From the NCBI RefSeq assembly GCF_900292075.1, contig NZ_OLMV01000004.1:248001-312000 (forward strand): 64,000 bases of DNA, written 5' to 3'. The notes beneath the pieces are model-generated. The model was given only the letters and a program-made list of their open reading frames with translations. It had not been told where the DNA came from and searched no databases. This DNA is from Microbacterium timonense (GTDB taxonomy: Bacteria; Actinomycetota; Actinomycetes; Actinomycetales; Microbacteriaceae). Every line of letters begins with the position of its first letter. Within the stretch, counting starts at the first letter, position 1. A program made the position numbers and the translations under genes. Positions 45,919 through 54,520 of the stretch are shown piece after piece.

Positions 45919-46817
45919 TGGCGGCCCCGGGACTCCTGCTCGTCGACAAGCCGGGCGGCATCACCTCGCACGACGTCGTCGCGCGCGCCCGTCGAGCTCT
46001 CGGCACACGCAAGATCGGCCACGCCGGAACCCTCGACCCGATGGCCACCGGGCTGCTCGTGCTGGGCGTCGAAGGGGCCACGCGCCTGCTGACGTTCATC
46101 GTCGGTCTTGACAAGACGTACACCGCCACCATCCGCCTGGGCATGGCGACCGCCACAGACGACGCCGAGGGCGCCGTGGTCTCGTCGACGGATGCCTCGC
46201 TGCTCGACTCCGCTGCGATCGAGACCGCCGTCGCGGCTCTGACCGGCAGGATCTCGCAGGTGCCGAGCACCTTCTCGGCGATCAAGGTGGGCGGACGGCG
46301 CGCATACGACCTGGCGCGAGCCGGCGAGGACGTCGAGCTGCGAGCCCGCGACGTCACCGTGTCGCGATTCGAGGTCCTCACGGAGCGTCGGAGTCCGATC
46401 TCCGCGGAAGCAGGCGTCGTCGACCTCGATGTGGTCGTCGAGTGCTCCAGCGGCACCTACATCCGCTCGCTGGCCCGCGATCTCGGTTCCGCGCTCGGAG
46501 TCGGCGGCCACCTGACCGCGCTGCGCCGCACCCGGATCGGCCCGTTCGACGTCGCCGACGGGGTGGAGGTCGGCGCGCTCGACGGCGCCCGACTGCTCGA
46601 CCCCGCGGCCTCGGCGGCAGCCGTCCTCGGCCGCTTGGACGTCACCGCCGACGAAGCGCGGGACCTTCGTCACGGCAAGCGTCTCCTCGGCGCCGCATCC
46701 CGCCTCGGAACGAATCCGACCGCGGCGATCGACCCGGCCGGTGTGCTGGTGGGCGTCGTGGAGCGGCGCGGAGCCGACGTGAAGAGCGTCATGAACATGC
46801 CCGAGGAGCCCCGATGA
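45918..46817 (+). CDS. truB: tRNA pseudouridine(55) synthase
   Basis: 299 residues. N-terminus LLLVDKPGGITSHDVV and catalytic Asp40 in GHAGTLDPMATGLL, followed by ECSSGTYIRSLARDLG, identify TruB, which makes psi55 in the T-loop. Has the short C-terminal PUA-like end. Overlaps both neighbours (TGATG upstream, ATGA downstream). Downstream order to ribF is the usual one, here with two membrane protein genes inserted. Confidence 0.96.
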   Translation: MAAPGLLLVDKPGGITSHDVVARARRALGTRKIGHAGTLDPMATGLLVLGVEGATRLLTFIVGLDKTYTATIRLGMATATDDAEGAVVSSTDASLLDSAAIETAVAALTGRISQVPSTFSAIKVGGRRAYDLARAGEDVELRARDVTVSRFEVLTERRSPISAEAGVVDLDVVVECSSGTYIRSLARDLGSALGVGGHLTALRRTRIGPFDVADGVEVGALDGARLLDPAASAAAVLGRLDVTADEARDLRHGKRLLGAASRLGTNPTAAIDPAGVLVGVVERRGADVKSVMNMPEEPR

Positions 46818-47182
46818 TCCTGTGGTTCACGATCGCCCAGGTCGTCGTCGCGGTCGCGGCCGGCCTGTTCTGCCTCATCGCGGGGTTGGCGGGTCGTCGT
46901 CCGAGCGACTGGACGGTCGGATCGCTCGCGCTCGTGGAGCTGCTGCTGCTGGCGCAGGTCGTCATCGCGATCGTCGCGCCGTTCGTCGGCAACCCGCCCT
47001 CTGGAAGCCTTCTGGAGTTCTGGGTCTATCTGGTCTCGGCCGTACTGCTGCCGTTCGCGGCTGTCGCCTGGGCCCTGCTCGAGCGCAGTCGATGGAGCAC
47101 CGTGATCATGGGCGTCGCCGCGCTGTCGATCGCAGTCATGATCTGGCGCATGCAGGTGATCTGGACGATCCAGGTGGCGTGA
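46814..47182 (+). CDS. Small four-helix membrane protein
   Basis: 122 residues, four hydrophobic helices, no signature motif; unknown function. ATG at 46814 overlaps the truB stop (ATGA), so it is translated with truB. Similar small membrane proteins are frequent between truB and ribF in Microbacteriaceae as far as I recall, but that is memory, not a search. Confidence 0.75.
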   Translation: MILWFTIAQVVVAVAAGLFCLIAGLAGRRPSDWTVGSLALVELLLLAQVVIAIVAPFVGNPPSGSLLEFWVYLVSAVLLPFAAVAWALLERSRWSTVIMGVAALSIAVMIWRMQVIWTIQVA

Positions 47183-47270
47183 GCCTGCGTCGGCTCGCGG
47201 ATGCCGGAAGGAGAGGCATCCCGATCTGCGGCGATACCGGGGCGCTGGCACGAAATAGACTCGTGGAGTT

Positions 47271-47714
47271 ATGTCGTCGCCCGCCCGTCCCCGCATGACC
47301 GGCATCGGCCGTGTGCTTGTGATCGTCTACGCGATCATGGCGCTCGGCGCCACCGGTCGCTCCTTCGTGCAGATCGTCGAGCGCTTCGACGAGGCACCCT
47401 TGGCCTATACGCTGTCGGCGCTGTCCGCCGTGGTGTACATCGTCGCCACGCTCGCGCTGGTGTTCGCGGGTCGCCGCGGCTGGTATGTCGTGGCCTGGGT
47501 GGCCATCGGCTTCGAACTCGTCGGGGTGCTGCTCATCGGCACCCTCAGCCTCGTGATGCCCGACCTGTTCGCCCACCCGACGGTGTGGTCCTGGTACGGC
47601 ATGGGCTACGTCTTCGTTCCGCTGGTACTGCCCTTCCTCGGCCTGTGGTGGCTGGCGACGCACCGTCCCGGGGCGCGGGTGCACGCCGAACGGCCTGCGG
47701 CGGTGGCGTCGTGA
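47271..47714 (+). CDS. Small membrane protein upstream of ribF
   Basis: 147 residues with four helices and a short His-containing C-terminal tail. No family recognised. The ATG at 47271 lies 9 nt after TAGACT. Its stop overlaps the ribF GTG (GTGA), linking the two translationally. Confidence 0.75.
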   Translation: MSSPARPRMTGIGRVLVIVYAIMALGATGRSFVQIVERFDEAPLAYTLSALSAVVYIVATLALVFAGRRGWYVVAWVAIGFELVGVLLIGTLSLVMPDLFAHPTVWSWYGMGYVFVPLVLPFLGLWWLATHRPGARVHAERPAAVAS

Positions 47715-48679
47715 TCGTCTTCCGCGATCCGCGCGACGTGCCGGCCGGCTTCGGCCCGTCCGTGGTCGCGATCGGCAAGTTCGACGGCGTCCACTCGGGT
47801 CACCGCGCGGTCATCGACCGAGCGCGGGTGGATGCCGCGGCGGCGGGCGCACGCGTGGTCGCCGTCACGTTCGACCGCAATCCGCTCGCACTGCTGCGGC
47901 CCGAGATCTGCCCCGACAGCCTCGTGGGAGTGGACCAGAAGCTGCGCCTGCTCGCAGACGCCGGCGTGGACGCCACGCTCATGCTCACGTTCGATCGGGC
48001 CCTGGCCGACCTCGAGGCGCGGGCGTTCGTCGAGCACGTGCTGGTGGGTGCGCTGGGTGTGCGCATCGTCCTCGTCGGCGCGGACTTCCGGTTCGGCAAG
48101 GGCGGTGCGGGCAGCCCCGAGCTGCTGCGCGAGCTGGGCGCCGAGTTCGGATTCGACGTCGACGTCATCGACGACGTGCGAGCGATCGACGAGGGGCGGC
48201 GGGTCTCGTCCACGTGGGTGCGCGAGCTGCTGGACGCCGGAGACGTCGCCGGTGCCGCGCGACTGCTGGGTCGTCCGCACGCAGTACGCGGCGAGGTCGT
48301 CCACGGGCTCAAGCGCGGACGCCAGCTGGGATTCCCGACAGCGAACCTCTCCGCGAGCCTGGAGGGCTTCGTTCCCGCGGAAGGCGTCTACGCCGGATGG
48401 CTCATCGACGAGGGCGGGCAGGAGGCGGCCTCCGAGCCGCGCAGCAGCGTGCGTTACCCCGCTGCGATCAGCGTGGGCACCAACCCCACGTTCGACGACG
48501 TCGACGTGCGGCAGGTCGAGGCCTACGTCCTGGACGAGACCGACCTCGATCTGTACGGCCACGTCGTCGAGATCGAGTTCGTCTCGCGTATCCGGGGCAT
48601 GGTCGCGTTCGACGACGTCGACGCGCTCATCGTCCAGATGACCGACGACATCCAGCGGGTCCGGGCGTCCCTCGCCTGA
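47711..48679 (+). CDS. ribF: Bifunctional riboflavin kinase/FAD synthetase
   Basis: 322 residues. N-terminal FMN adenylyltransferase domain with VVAIGKFDGVHSGHRAVI and LVGADFRFGKGGAGS, and a C-terminal riboflavin kinase domain with GRQLGFPTANL and SVGTNPTFDD. Converts riboflavin to FMN and FAD. GTG at 47711 overlaps the preceding stop. End of the truB-ribF segment. Confidence 0.96.
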   Translation: MIVFRDPRDVPAGFGPSVVAIGKFDGVHSGHRAVIDRARVDAAAAGARVVAVTFDRNPLALLRPEICPDSLVGVDQKLRLLADAGVDATLMLTFDRALADLEARAFVEHVLVGALGVRIVLVGADFRFGKGGAGSPELLRELGAEFGFDVDVIDDVRAIDEGRRVSSTWVRELLDAGDVAGAARLLGRPHAVRGEVVHGLKRGRQLGFPTANLSASLEGFVPAEGVYAGWLIDEGGQEAASEPRSSVRYPAAISVGTNPTFDDVDVRQVEAYVLDETDLDLYGHVVEIEFVSRIRGMVAFDDVDALIVQMTDDIQRVRASLA

Positions 48680-48722
48680 CGGACACGACGGGGTCTTCAC
48701 CGCGATCCGGCCCCACGCGGGC

Positions 48723-48755
48723 TTGACGCGTCTGGGCGCGATGCTCATATGAGCA
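48723..48755 (+). promoter_or_regulatory. Promoter with SorC-type palindromic operator
   Basis: -35 TTGACG (48723-48728), 17-nt spacer and -10 CATATG (48746-48751). The perfect 14-bp palindrome TGCTCATATGAGCA (48742-48755) covers the -10 box. Its position predicts autorepression and control of the deo operon by the downstream regulator. Confidence 0.75.
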
Positions 48756-48823
48756 AACTCTGTGCAGATGTTGCCGGTCCTTCGCGGGCGTGTCAGGCTG
48801 GACGTGACGACGGAGGGAGGATC

Positions 48824-49768
48824 GTGGACGCCGTCGACGAGCTTCTTTCGATTCGGGCCGCCGAGCTGTACTACGAAGAGAACCTCACGCAGGAGGAGAT
48901 CGGCCGCAGCCTTCAGATCACGCGCTGGAAGGTCGGGCGCCTTCTCACCCAGGCGAAGGAAGAGGGCTTCGTCCGCATCGAGATCGTGCACTCACGGGCG
49001 CGACGACCTCAGCTCGAGCGTCGTCTGCGCGAAGAGCGCGGTCTGACCGACGCCGTCGTCGTCTCGCGCGCCGGGGTGCGCAGCGACGACGAGCTGCTGC
49101 GTCGTGTGGCGCAGGCCGCCGCCGACTACCTCACGACTCTGCGTCCGAGCCCCCGCGTGCTCGGCGTCAGCTGGGGGCGCACCCTGGCCGAGGTCGCACA
49201 CCACCTGCGCGAGGGCTGGTCGTCGGGAACGGACGTCGTCCAGATCAACGGCGGCGTCAGCATGAGCCCGCGGCCGGGGACGGCCGCGGCGACGGCGGTC
49301 AGCATCGCGCAGAAGGGCGGGGGGAGCGCGGCGCTGCTGTCCAGCCCGGCGATCCTCGAGCACCGCGCCACCAAGGAGGCCATCGAGGCCGACCGGGTTG
49401 TGGCCCGTGTGCTCGACCTCGCCCGCTCGGCGGACGCGTACCTGTTCAGCGCCGGCGCCGCCGATCATGGTTCGGTCCACGTCGACAGCGGCTACCTCAC
49501 GCCCGCCGACATCGACCGGCTGGTCCGCGCGGGCGCGGTGGGCGACGTCGTCGGGCGCTACATCGACAGCCGGGGGCGCGTCGTCGACGAGGTCCTCGAC
49601 GCGCGGACCGTCGGACTGTCGCTTGACGAGCTCCGTCGTGCCGACGTCGCCATCGCCGCCATCGCGGGAGAACCGAAGCGCCCGATCGCCGCCGCGGTGG
49701 TGGCATCCGGGCTGTGCTCCGTGCTCGTGACAGACGAGTCGACGGCGCGACACCTGCTCGACGACTGA
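48824..49768 (+). CDS. SorC/DeoR-type sugar-binding transcriptional regulator
   Basis: 314 residues. N-terminal HTH (ELYYEENLTQEEIGRSLQITRWKVGRLL) joined to a SorC effector domain (GVSWGRTLAEVAHHL, VQINGGVSMSP, SAGAADHGSVHVDSGYL) that binds phosphosugars. B. subtilis DeoR belongs to this family and responds to deoxyribose-5-phosphate, matching the deoC neighbour. GTG at 48824 has GGAGGGAGG upstream; an earlier ATG (48749) lies in the operator. Confidence 0.9.
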   Translation: MDAVDELLSIRAAELYYEENLTQEEIGRSLQITRWKVGRLLTQAKEEGFVRIEIVHSRARRPQLERRLREERGLTDAVVVSRAGVRSDDELLRRVAQAAADYLTTLRPSPRVLGVSWGRTLAEVAHHLREGWSSGTDVVQINGGVSMSPRPGTAAATAVSIAQKGGGSAALLSSPAILEHRATKEAIEADRVVARVLDLARSADAYLFSAGAADHGSVHVDSGYLTPADIDRLVRAGAVGDVVGRYIDSRGRVVDEVLDARTVGLSLDELRRADVAIAAIAGEPKRPIAAAVVASGLCSVLVTDESTARHLLDD

Positions 49769-49819
49769 ACGGCCATCGTCGAGGCATCCTCACACATCCA
49801 ACGAAAGCCAGGTCAGGAC

Positions 49820-50827
49820 ATGTCAGGCACTTCCATCGTGACGCTGCCCGAGCGGGCGGTCGAGCTGCTGGGCGGGCAGCCCGACGACACGACGTTGCGG
49901 CGCTACCTCCACGGGCTCCCCGGCGTGGACGCCGTCGGACTGGAGCAGCGCGCTGCGGCGCTGGGCACCCGTTCGATCAAGACGACGTCGAAGGCGTGGG
50001 CCCTCGACAAGATCATCGGGCTCATCGACCTCACCACGCTCGAGGGCGCCGACACGCCCGGAAAGGTGCGCTCGCTCGTGGCGAAGGCGCTGAACCCGGA
50101 TGCGGGCGATCCCACCACGCCGCGGGTCGCCGCGGTGTGCGTGTACGGCGACATGGTGCCGTATGCGGTGGAGGCGCTGGGGTCGGCGCACGGCGACCCC
50201 GACGAAGGCGGGGTGAGCGTCGCGGCCGTCGCCACCGCGTTCCCCAGCGGGCGCGCGTCGCTCGACGTCAAGCTCGCCGACACCGCCGAAGCGGTCGCGC
50301 ACGGCGCCGACGAGATCGACATGGTGATCGATCGCGGCGCGTTCCTCGCGGGTCGTTACGGGCAGGTGTTCGACCAGATCGCCCGGGTCAAGCAGGCGTG
50401 CCGGCGCGCTGACGGCACGTACGCGTCGCTCAAGGTGATCCTCGAGACCGGCGAGCTCAACACCTACGACAACGTCAAGCGCGCCTCGTGGCTGGCGATC
50501 CTCGCCGGCGGGGACTTCATCAAGACCTCGACGGGCAAGGTGCAGCCGGCTGCGACGCTGCCGGTCACGCTCCTCATGCTCGAAGTCGTGCGCGACTGGC
50601 ACCGGGCGACCGGAGAGAAGGTCGGCGTGAAACCCGCCGGCGGCATCCGCACCTCGAAGGACGCGATCAAGTACCTCGTGACGGTCGCCGAGACCGTCGG
50701 CGAGGAGTGGCTGCAGCCCCACCTGTTCCGGTACGGGGCGTCCAGCCTTCTCAACGACGTGCTGCTGCAGCGCCAGAAACTGAAGTCCGGACACTATTCC
50801 GGCGCCGACTACGTGACGATCGACTGA
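49820..50827 (+). CDS. deoC: Deoxyribose-phosphate aldolase
   Basis: 335 residues, class I aldolase splitting 2-deoxyribose-5-phosphate into glyceraldehyde-3-phosphate and acetaldehyde. Schiff-base Lys235 in DFIKTSTGKVQPAAT, with KPAGGIRTSKDAIKY completing the active site. Longer than E. coli DeoC through an N-terminal extension (about 50 residues). The ATG at 49820 follows the regulator with a 51-nt gap. Acetaldehyde produced could be oxidised by the next gene product. Confidence 0.95.
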   Translation: MSGTSIVTLPERAVELLGGQPDDTTLRRYLHGLPGVDAVGLEQRAAALGTRSIKTTSKAWALDKIIGLIDLTTLEGADTPGKVRSLVAKALNPDAGDPTTPRVAAVCVYGDMVPYAVEALGSAHGDPDEGGVSVAAVATAFPSGRASLDVKLADTAEAVAHGADEIDMVIDRGAFLAGRYGQVFDQIARVKQACRRADGTYASLKVILETGELNTYDNVKRASWLAILAGGDFIKTSTGKVQPAATLPVTLLMLEVVRDWHRATGEKVGVKPAGGIRTSKDAIKYLVTVAETVGEEWLQPHLFRYGASSLLNDVLLQRQKLKSGHYSGADYVTID

Positions 50828-50842
50828 GCTGGGAAACAGAAC

Positions 50843-52363
50843 ATGAGCTTCCTCGAATACGCGCCGGCCCCCGAGTCGCGCGCGATCCTCAACCTCAAGT
50901 CCGAGTACGGGCTGTTCATCGACGGCGAGTTCCGCGACGGCTCGGGCGAGTCGTTCGCGACGATCTCTCCCGCCGACGAGAAGCACATCGCGACCATCGC
51001 GTCCGCGACCGAGGCAGACGTCGACGCCGCAGTCGCCGCGGCCCGCCGTGCCTACGACAGGGTGTGGTCGAAGATGAGCGGCCGCGACCGCGGCAAGTAC
51101 CTCTTCCGCATCGCGCGTCTGGTTCAGGAGCGGGCGCGAGAGCTCGCCGTGGCCGAGAGTCTCGACAACGGCAAGCCGATCAAGGAGAGCCGCGACGTCG
51201 ACGTGCCCCTGGTGGCCGCCTGGTTCTTCTATTACGCCGGCTGGGCCGACAAGCTCGAGTACGCCGGACTCGGTGCCGCCCCCCGCTCGCTCGGCGTGGC
51301 CGGTCAGGTGATCCCGTGGAACTTCCCGCTCCTCATGCTCGCGTGGAAGATCGCTCCGGCCCTCGCGGCGGGGAACACGGTGGTGCTCAAGCCTGCCGAG
51401 ACCACGCCGCTCTCCGCGCTCATCTTCGCGGAGATCCTGCAGCAGGCCGACCTTCCGCCGGGCGTCGTCAACATCGTCACCGGGGCCGGCGTGACCGGGG
51501 CGGCCGTGGTGCGGCATCCCGACGTGAACAAGGTCGCGTTCACCGGCTCGACGGCTGTGGGACGTGAGATCGCGAAGGCGGTGGCCGGGACCGACAAGAA
51601 GCTCACTCTCGAACTCGGCGGCAAGGCCGCGAACATCGTGTTCGAGGACGCTCCGATCGACCAGGCCATCGAGGGCATCGTCAACGGCATCTTCTTCAAC
51701 CAGGGCCACGTCTGCTGCGCCGGAAGCCGGCTGCTCGTGCAGGAGTCCATCCATGACGAGGTCGTCGACCGGCTCAAGGACCGCCTCTCGACCTTGCGGC
51801 TCGGGGACCCGCTCGACAAGAACACCGACATCGGTGCCATCAACTCGCGCGAACAGCTGGACCGCATCCGCGAGCTCAGCCGCATCGGCGAGGAGGAAGG
51901 CGCGGACCGCTGGAGCGCCGACTGCGTCATCCCCGACAACGGCTTCTGGTTCGCCCCGACGATCTTCACGAACGTGCAGGCCAGTCACCGGATCGCGCGC
52001 GACGAGATCTTCGGGCCTGTCCTGTCGGTGCTGACCTTCCGCACGCCGGCCGAGGCCATCGAGAAGGCCAACAACACGCCGTACGGCCTGTCGGCGGGCA
52101 TCTGGTCCGACAAGGGCTCTCGGATCCTCGCGGTAGCCGACAAGCTGCGCGCCGGTGTCGTGTGGGCGAACACGTTCAACCGATTCGACCCGTCGTCGCC
52201 GTTCGGAGGGTACAAGGAGTCCGGCTACGGTCGCGAGGGCGGCCGGCACGGGCTGGCGGCGTACCTCAAGGATGGCTCCGCCGCTTCCCGGTCGTTCATC
52301 GAGCGAGGAACGAGCGAGACGAAACGCGACGCCGGCCGCTCGAAGAAGGAGGTGTCGGCGTGA
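50843..52363 (+). CDS. Aldehyde dehydrogenase family protein
   Basis: 506 residues. NAD(P)-dependent ALDH with IPWNFPLLMLAWKIAPAL, FTGSTAVGREIA, ELGGKAANIVF (general-base Glu) and FFNQGHVCCAGSR with catalytic Cys291. Likely oxidises acetaldehyde from DeoC. The final about 25 residues (after GLAAYLKDG) depart from ALDH norms: they are coded partly by a copy of the dispersed palindromic repeat (52288-52327) seen downstream at 53.2-53.7 kb. The stop overlaps the next start (GTGA). Confidence 0.92.
   Translation: MSFLEYAPAPESRAILNLKSEYGLFIDGEFRDGSGESFATISPADEKHIATIASATEADVDAAVAAARRAYDRVWSKMSGRDRGKYLFRIARLVQERARELAVAESLDNGKPIKESRDVDVPLVAAWFFYYAGWADKLEYAGLGAAPRSLGVAGQVIPWNFPLLMLAWKIAPALAAGNTVVLKPAETTPLSALIFAEILQQADLPPGVVNIVTGAGVTGAAVVRHPDVNKVAFTGSTAVGREIAKAVAGTDKKLTLELGGKAANIVFEDAPIDQAIEGIVNGIFFNQGHVCCAGSRLLVQESIHDEVVDRLKDRLSTLRLGDPLDKNTDIGAINSREQLDRIRELSRIGEEEGADRWSADCVIPDNGFWFAPTIFTNVQASHRIARDEIFGPVLSVLTFRTPAEAIEKANNTPYGLSAGIWSDKGSRILAVADKLRAGVVWANTFNRFDPSSPFGGYKESGYGREGGRHGLAAYLKDGSAASRSFIERGTSETKRDAGRSKKEVSA
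52288..52327 (+). repeat. Dispersed repeat copy inside ALDH 3' end
   Basis: CCGGTCGTT, an insertion of CAT, CGAGCGAGG, and AGACGAAACGC in the same order as the intergenic repeats at 53286-53553. About 40 nt lie in frame and encode the tail residues RSFIERGTSETKRD. Confidence 0.65.
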
Positions 52364-53223
52364 GCGCTCGTCTGGCCGTGCCCAAGACCTACAAGCTCTA
52401 CATCGGCGGCGCGTTCCCGCGCAGCGAGTCGGGTCGCACCTACGAGGTGACCACCCCGAAGGGCGCATTCCTCGCCAACGCCGCGCTCGCGTCGCGCAAG
52501 GACGCGCGGGATGCCGTCGTCGCAGCGCGCGGCGCGGTGAAGGGCTGGTCCGGGGCCACCGCGTACAACCGCGGACAGGTGCTCTATCGGGTGGCCGAGA
52601 TCCTCGAGGGCCGCCGGGCGCAGTTCGTCGACGAGATCACGCAGCAGACCGGCGTGTCGGCGGCGGCCGCAGGAGCCGAGGTCGACGAAGCCATCGACCG
52701 CTGGGTCTGGTACGCCGGCTGGTGCGACAAGTTCGGCCAGGTGGCAGGCAACGGCAACCCCGTCGCGGGCCCGTACTTCAACATCTCGGTGCCCGAGCCG
52801 ACCGGCGTGGTCGGTGTCATCGCCCCGCAGGACACGGCGCTCGTGGGCCTGGTCTCGGCGATCGCCCCGGCACTGGTGACCGGCAATTCGGTCGTCGTGG
52901 TCGCGTCGCAGCGCTTCCCGCTTTCTGCGATCTCGCTCGCCGAGGTGCTGGCCACCAGCGACCTGCCCGGAGGAGTGGTCAACGTGCTGACGGGCTCGCC
53001 CGCCGAGATCGCGCCGTGGCTCGCGTCGCATCCGGACGTGCACGCGCTGGACCTCGTCGGGGCGGGCGACCTCGATTGGGTCGACCTGCAGATCGCCGCT
53101 GCCGACACGCTCACCCGCGTCTTGCCGCCCGAGAACGGACCGGATGCCGCGGCCCCGAGCCTCGCCCGCATCACCGCGTTCACCGAGACCAAGACCGTCT
53201 GGCACACCAAGAGCCTGGTCTGA
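52360..53223 (+). CDS. Short aldehyde dehydrogenase-like protein lacking the catalytic domain
   Basis: 287 residues matching the N-terminal cofactor-binding half of ALDHs (KTYKLYIGGAFPRSESGRTY, GVVGVIAPQDTALVGLVSAI, LPGGVVNVLTGS) but ending before the Cys nucleophile region, which is absent. The frame is clean, with no remnant behind the stop, and an AAGGAGG ribosome site precedes the GTG at 52360. It may be a non-catalytic partner of the preceding ALDH, or an old truncation kept because it is useful. Confidence 0.85.
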   Translation: MSARLAVPKTYKLYIGGAFPRSESGRTYEVTTPKGAFLANAALASRKDARDAVVAARGAVKGWSGATAYNRGQVLYRVAEILEGRRAQFVDEITQQTGVSAAAAGAEVDEAIDRWVWYAGWCDKFGQVAGNGNPVAGPYFNISVPEPTGVVGVIAPQDTALVGLVSAIAPALVTGNSVVVVASQRFPLSAISLAEVLATSDLPGGVVNVLTGSPAEIAPWLASHPDVHALDLVGAGDLDWVDLQIAAADTLTRVLPPENGPDAAAPSLARITAFTETKTVWHTKSLV

Positions 53224-53243
53224 CCCGCATCCGGCGCTCGGGG

Positions 53244-53717
53244 CGTTTCGTCTCGCTTCGCTCGCTCAACGACCGGGTCCGGGTTCCGGTCGTTGAGCGA
53301 GGGAGCGTCAGCGACCGAGACGAAACGCCTCGCGCTCGATCGGGTCAGGATTCCGGTCGTTGAGCGAGGGAGCGCCAGCGACCGAGACGAAACGCGCTGC
53401 ACCGGGGCCGGAGTTCAGGGGCTCCGGTCGGGACGAACGCGCTGCACCCGACGCTTGGGGCGTTTCGTCTCGCTTCGCTCGCTCAACGACCGGGTTCGAG
53501 GCATCGGGCTTCCGGTCGTTGAGCGAGGGAGCGCCAGCGACCGAGACGAAACGTCCTGCACCGGGCGCTCCGGGCGTTTCGTCTCGCTTCGCTCGCTCAA
53601 CGACCGAGACGAAACGCGCTGCACCGGGCGCTCCGGGCGTTTCGTCTCGCTTCGCTCGCTCAACGACCGGGGCCGGAGTTCAGGGGCTCCGGGGCGGGAC
53701 GAGACGCCTTGCACCCG
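53244..53717. repeat. Array of palindromic dispersed repeats
   Basis: Fills the 512-bp gap between the deo operon and the NRDE gene. Unit A (CGTTTCGTCTCGCTTCGCTC...GACCGG) at 53244-53276, 53461-53493, 53575-53606 and 53638-53670; the inverse unit B (CCGGTCGTTGAGCGAGGGAG...CGAAACGC) at 53286-53328, 53353-53395 and 53512-53553. A and B are reverse-complement-like, so A1/B1 and A2/B3 can form long hairpins. A3 and A4 are in a 63-bp tandem duplication. A second motif, GGAGTTCAGGGGCTCCGG, appears at 53409 and 53675. No gene seen. Confidence 0.9.
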
Positions 53718-53735
53718 GCGCACGCCGTGCGCTCT

Positions 53736-54452
53736 TCAGGCGAGCTCGAGCCCGCCCCATTCGCCGGGACGCGTCAACTCGCCGTAGTGCACATCGACGT
53801 CGTGGGCAGTGACCGAGGCGACGCACGCCAGCAGTGACAGCGTCGGGTACCCGTACGGGCGGTTGTCGCGGATGATGGCGCTGTCGTCCGTGGGCGGCAG
53901 CGCAGCGGAGCGCTCGAGCACCCCGAGCCACGGGGTCCACCATGGTCCATCGGTCGCCGGCCCGGCCACCTGGAACTCGGGCAGCCACCGTGCGATGCGC
54001 GGGGTGCCGCTGTCGTCGACGTCGTCGTGCGCGATCATGTGGGTGCCGGGCTCGAGTTCGACAGCGCGCAGGGCGGCGCCGTCCCACGTCAGGACGCGCG
54101 CGTGCGCACCGTCGACCTCCACGAGGTTGAAGCCGTGCGTACGCGGGTCGCCGGTGGGGGAGCGGCCGGCGACGGAGTCGAGAACGATGCCCCCGCGGGA
54201 GACGAGCTCGGACTCGGGACGCGCCGACTCGTCGGCCCGGTTCAGCAGCACCGCGAGCCTGCCGGTCGACGGCTCGGCGGCGAGCCACGCGCCGCCCGCG
54301 CGCACGTCGCGCACACCGACGACGCCCTCGTGCGGTTCAGGCCACCAGCGCCCGAGGGGGTTCCATGGCCGCTGCGGGTCTTCGTCGCGGATCGCGAGCA
54401 CGCGCGTGGGCTGGTCGGCCGAGTCGGGGACGCGGATCACGACGGTGCACAT
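53736..54452 (-). CDS. NRDE (TANGO2-like) family protein
   Basis: 238 residues. Begins MCTVVIRVPD with the near-N-terminal Cys of this Ntn-like fold, followed by RVLAIRDEDPQRPW (variant of the NRDE motif), PLGRWWPEP and LLNRADES. Bacterial members are of unknown function; eukaryotic TANGO2 is linked to haem/lipid handling. ATG at 54452. Divergent from coaBC (68-nt gap). Confidence 0.87.
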   Translation of the reverse strand: MCTVVIRVPDSADQPTRVLAIRDEDPQRPWNPLGRWWPEPHEGVVGVRDVRAGGAWLAAEPSTGRLAVLLNRADESARPESELVSRGGIVLDSVAGRSPTGDPRTHGFNLVEVDGAHARVLTWDGAALRAVELEPGTHMIAHDDVDDSGTPRIARWLPEFQVAGPATDGPWWTPWLGVLERSAALPPTDDSAIIRDNRPYGYPTLSLLACVASVTAHDVDVHYGELTRPGEWGGLELA

Positions 54453-54520
54453 GCGGGTCTCCTCGAAGGGCGGGTCGGACGAGTGGCCGGGGTGTCGGGC
54501 TGTCGTGCCAAGATCGGAGG

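Noticed and set aside
49823-52468. 881-codon minus-strand frame over deoC and ALDH
   Set aside because: Opposite-strand shadow; the plus-strand proteins have intact catalytic motifs.
53244-53717. Possible CRISPR array
   Set aside because: Repeats occur in both orientations, spacing is irregular, units differ, and no cas gene is in the window.
53293-53812. Arg/Ser-rich ORFs across the repeat array
   Set aside because: Their repeated peptides (such as RSLNDR) simply reflect translation of palindromic repeats in several frames.
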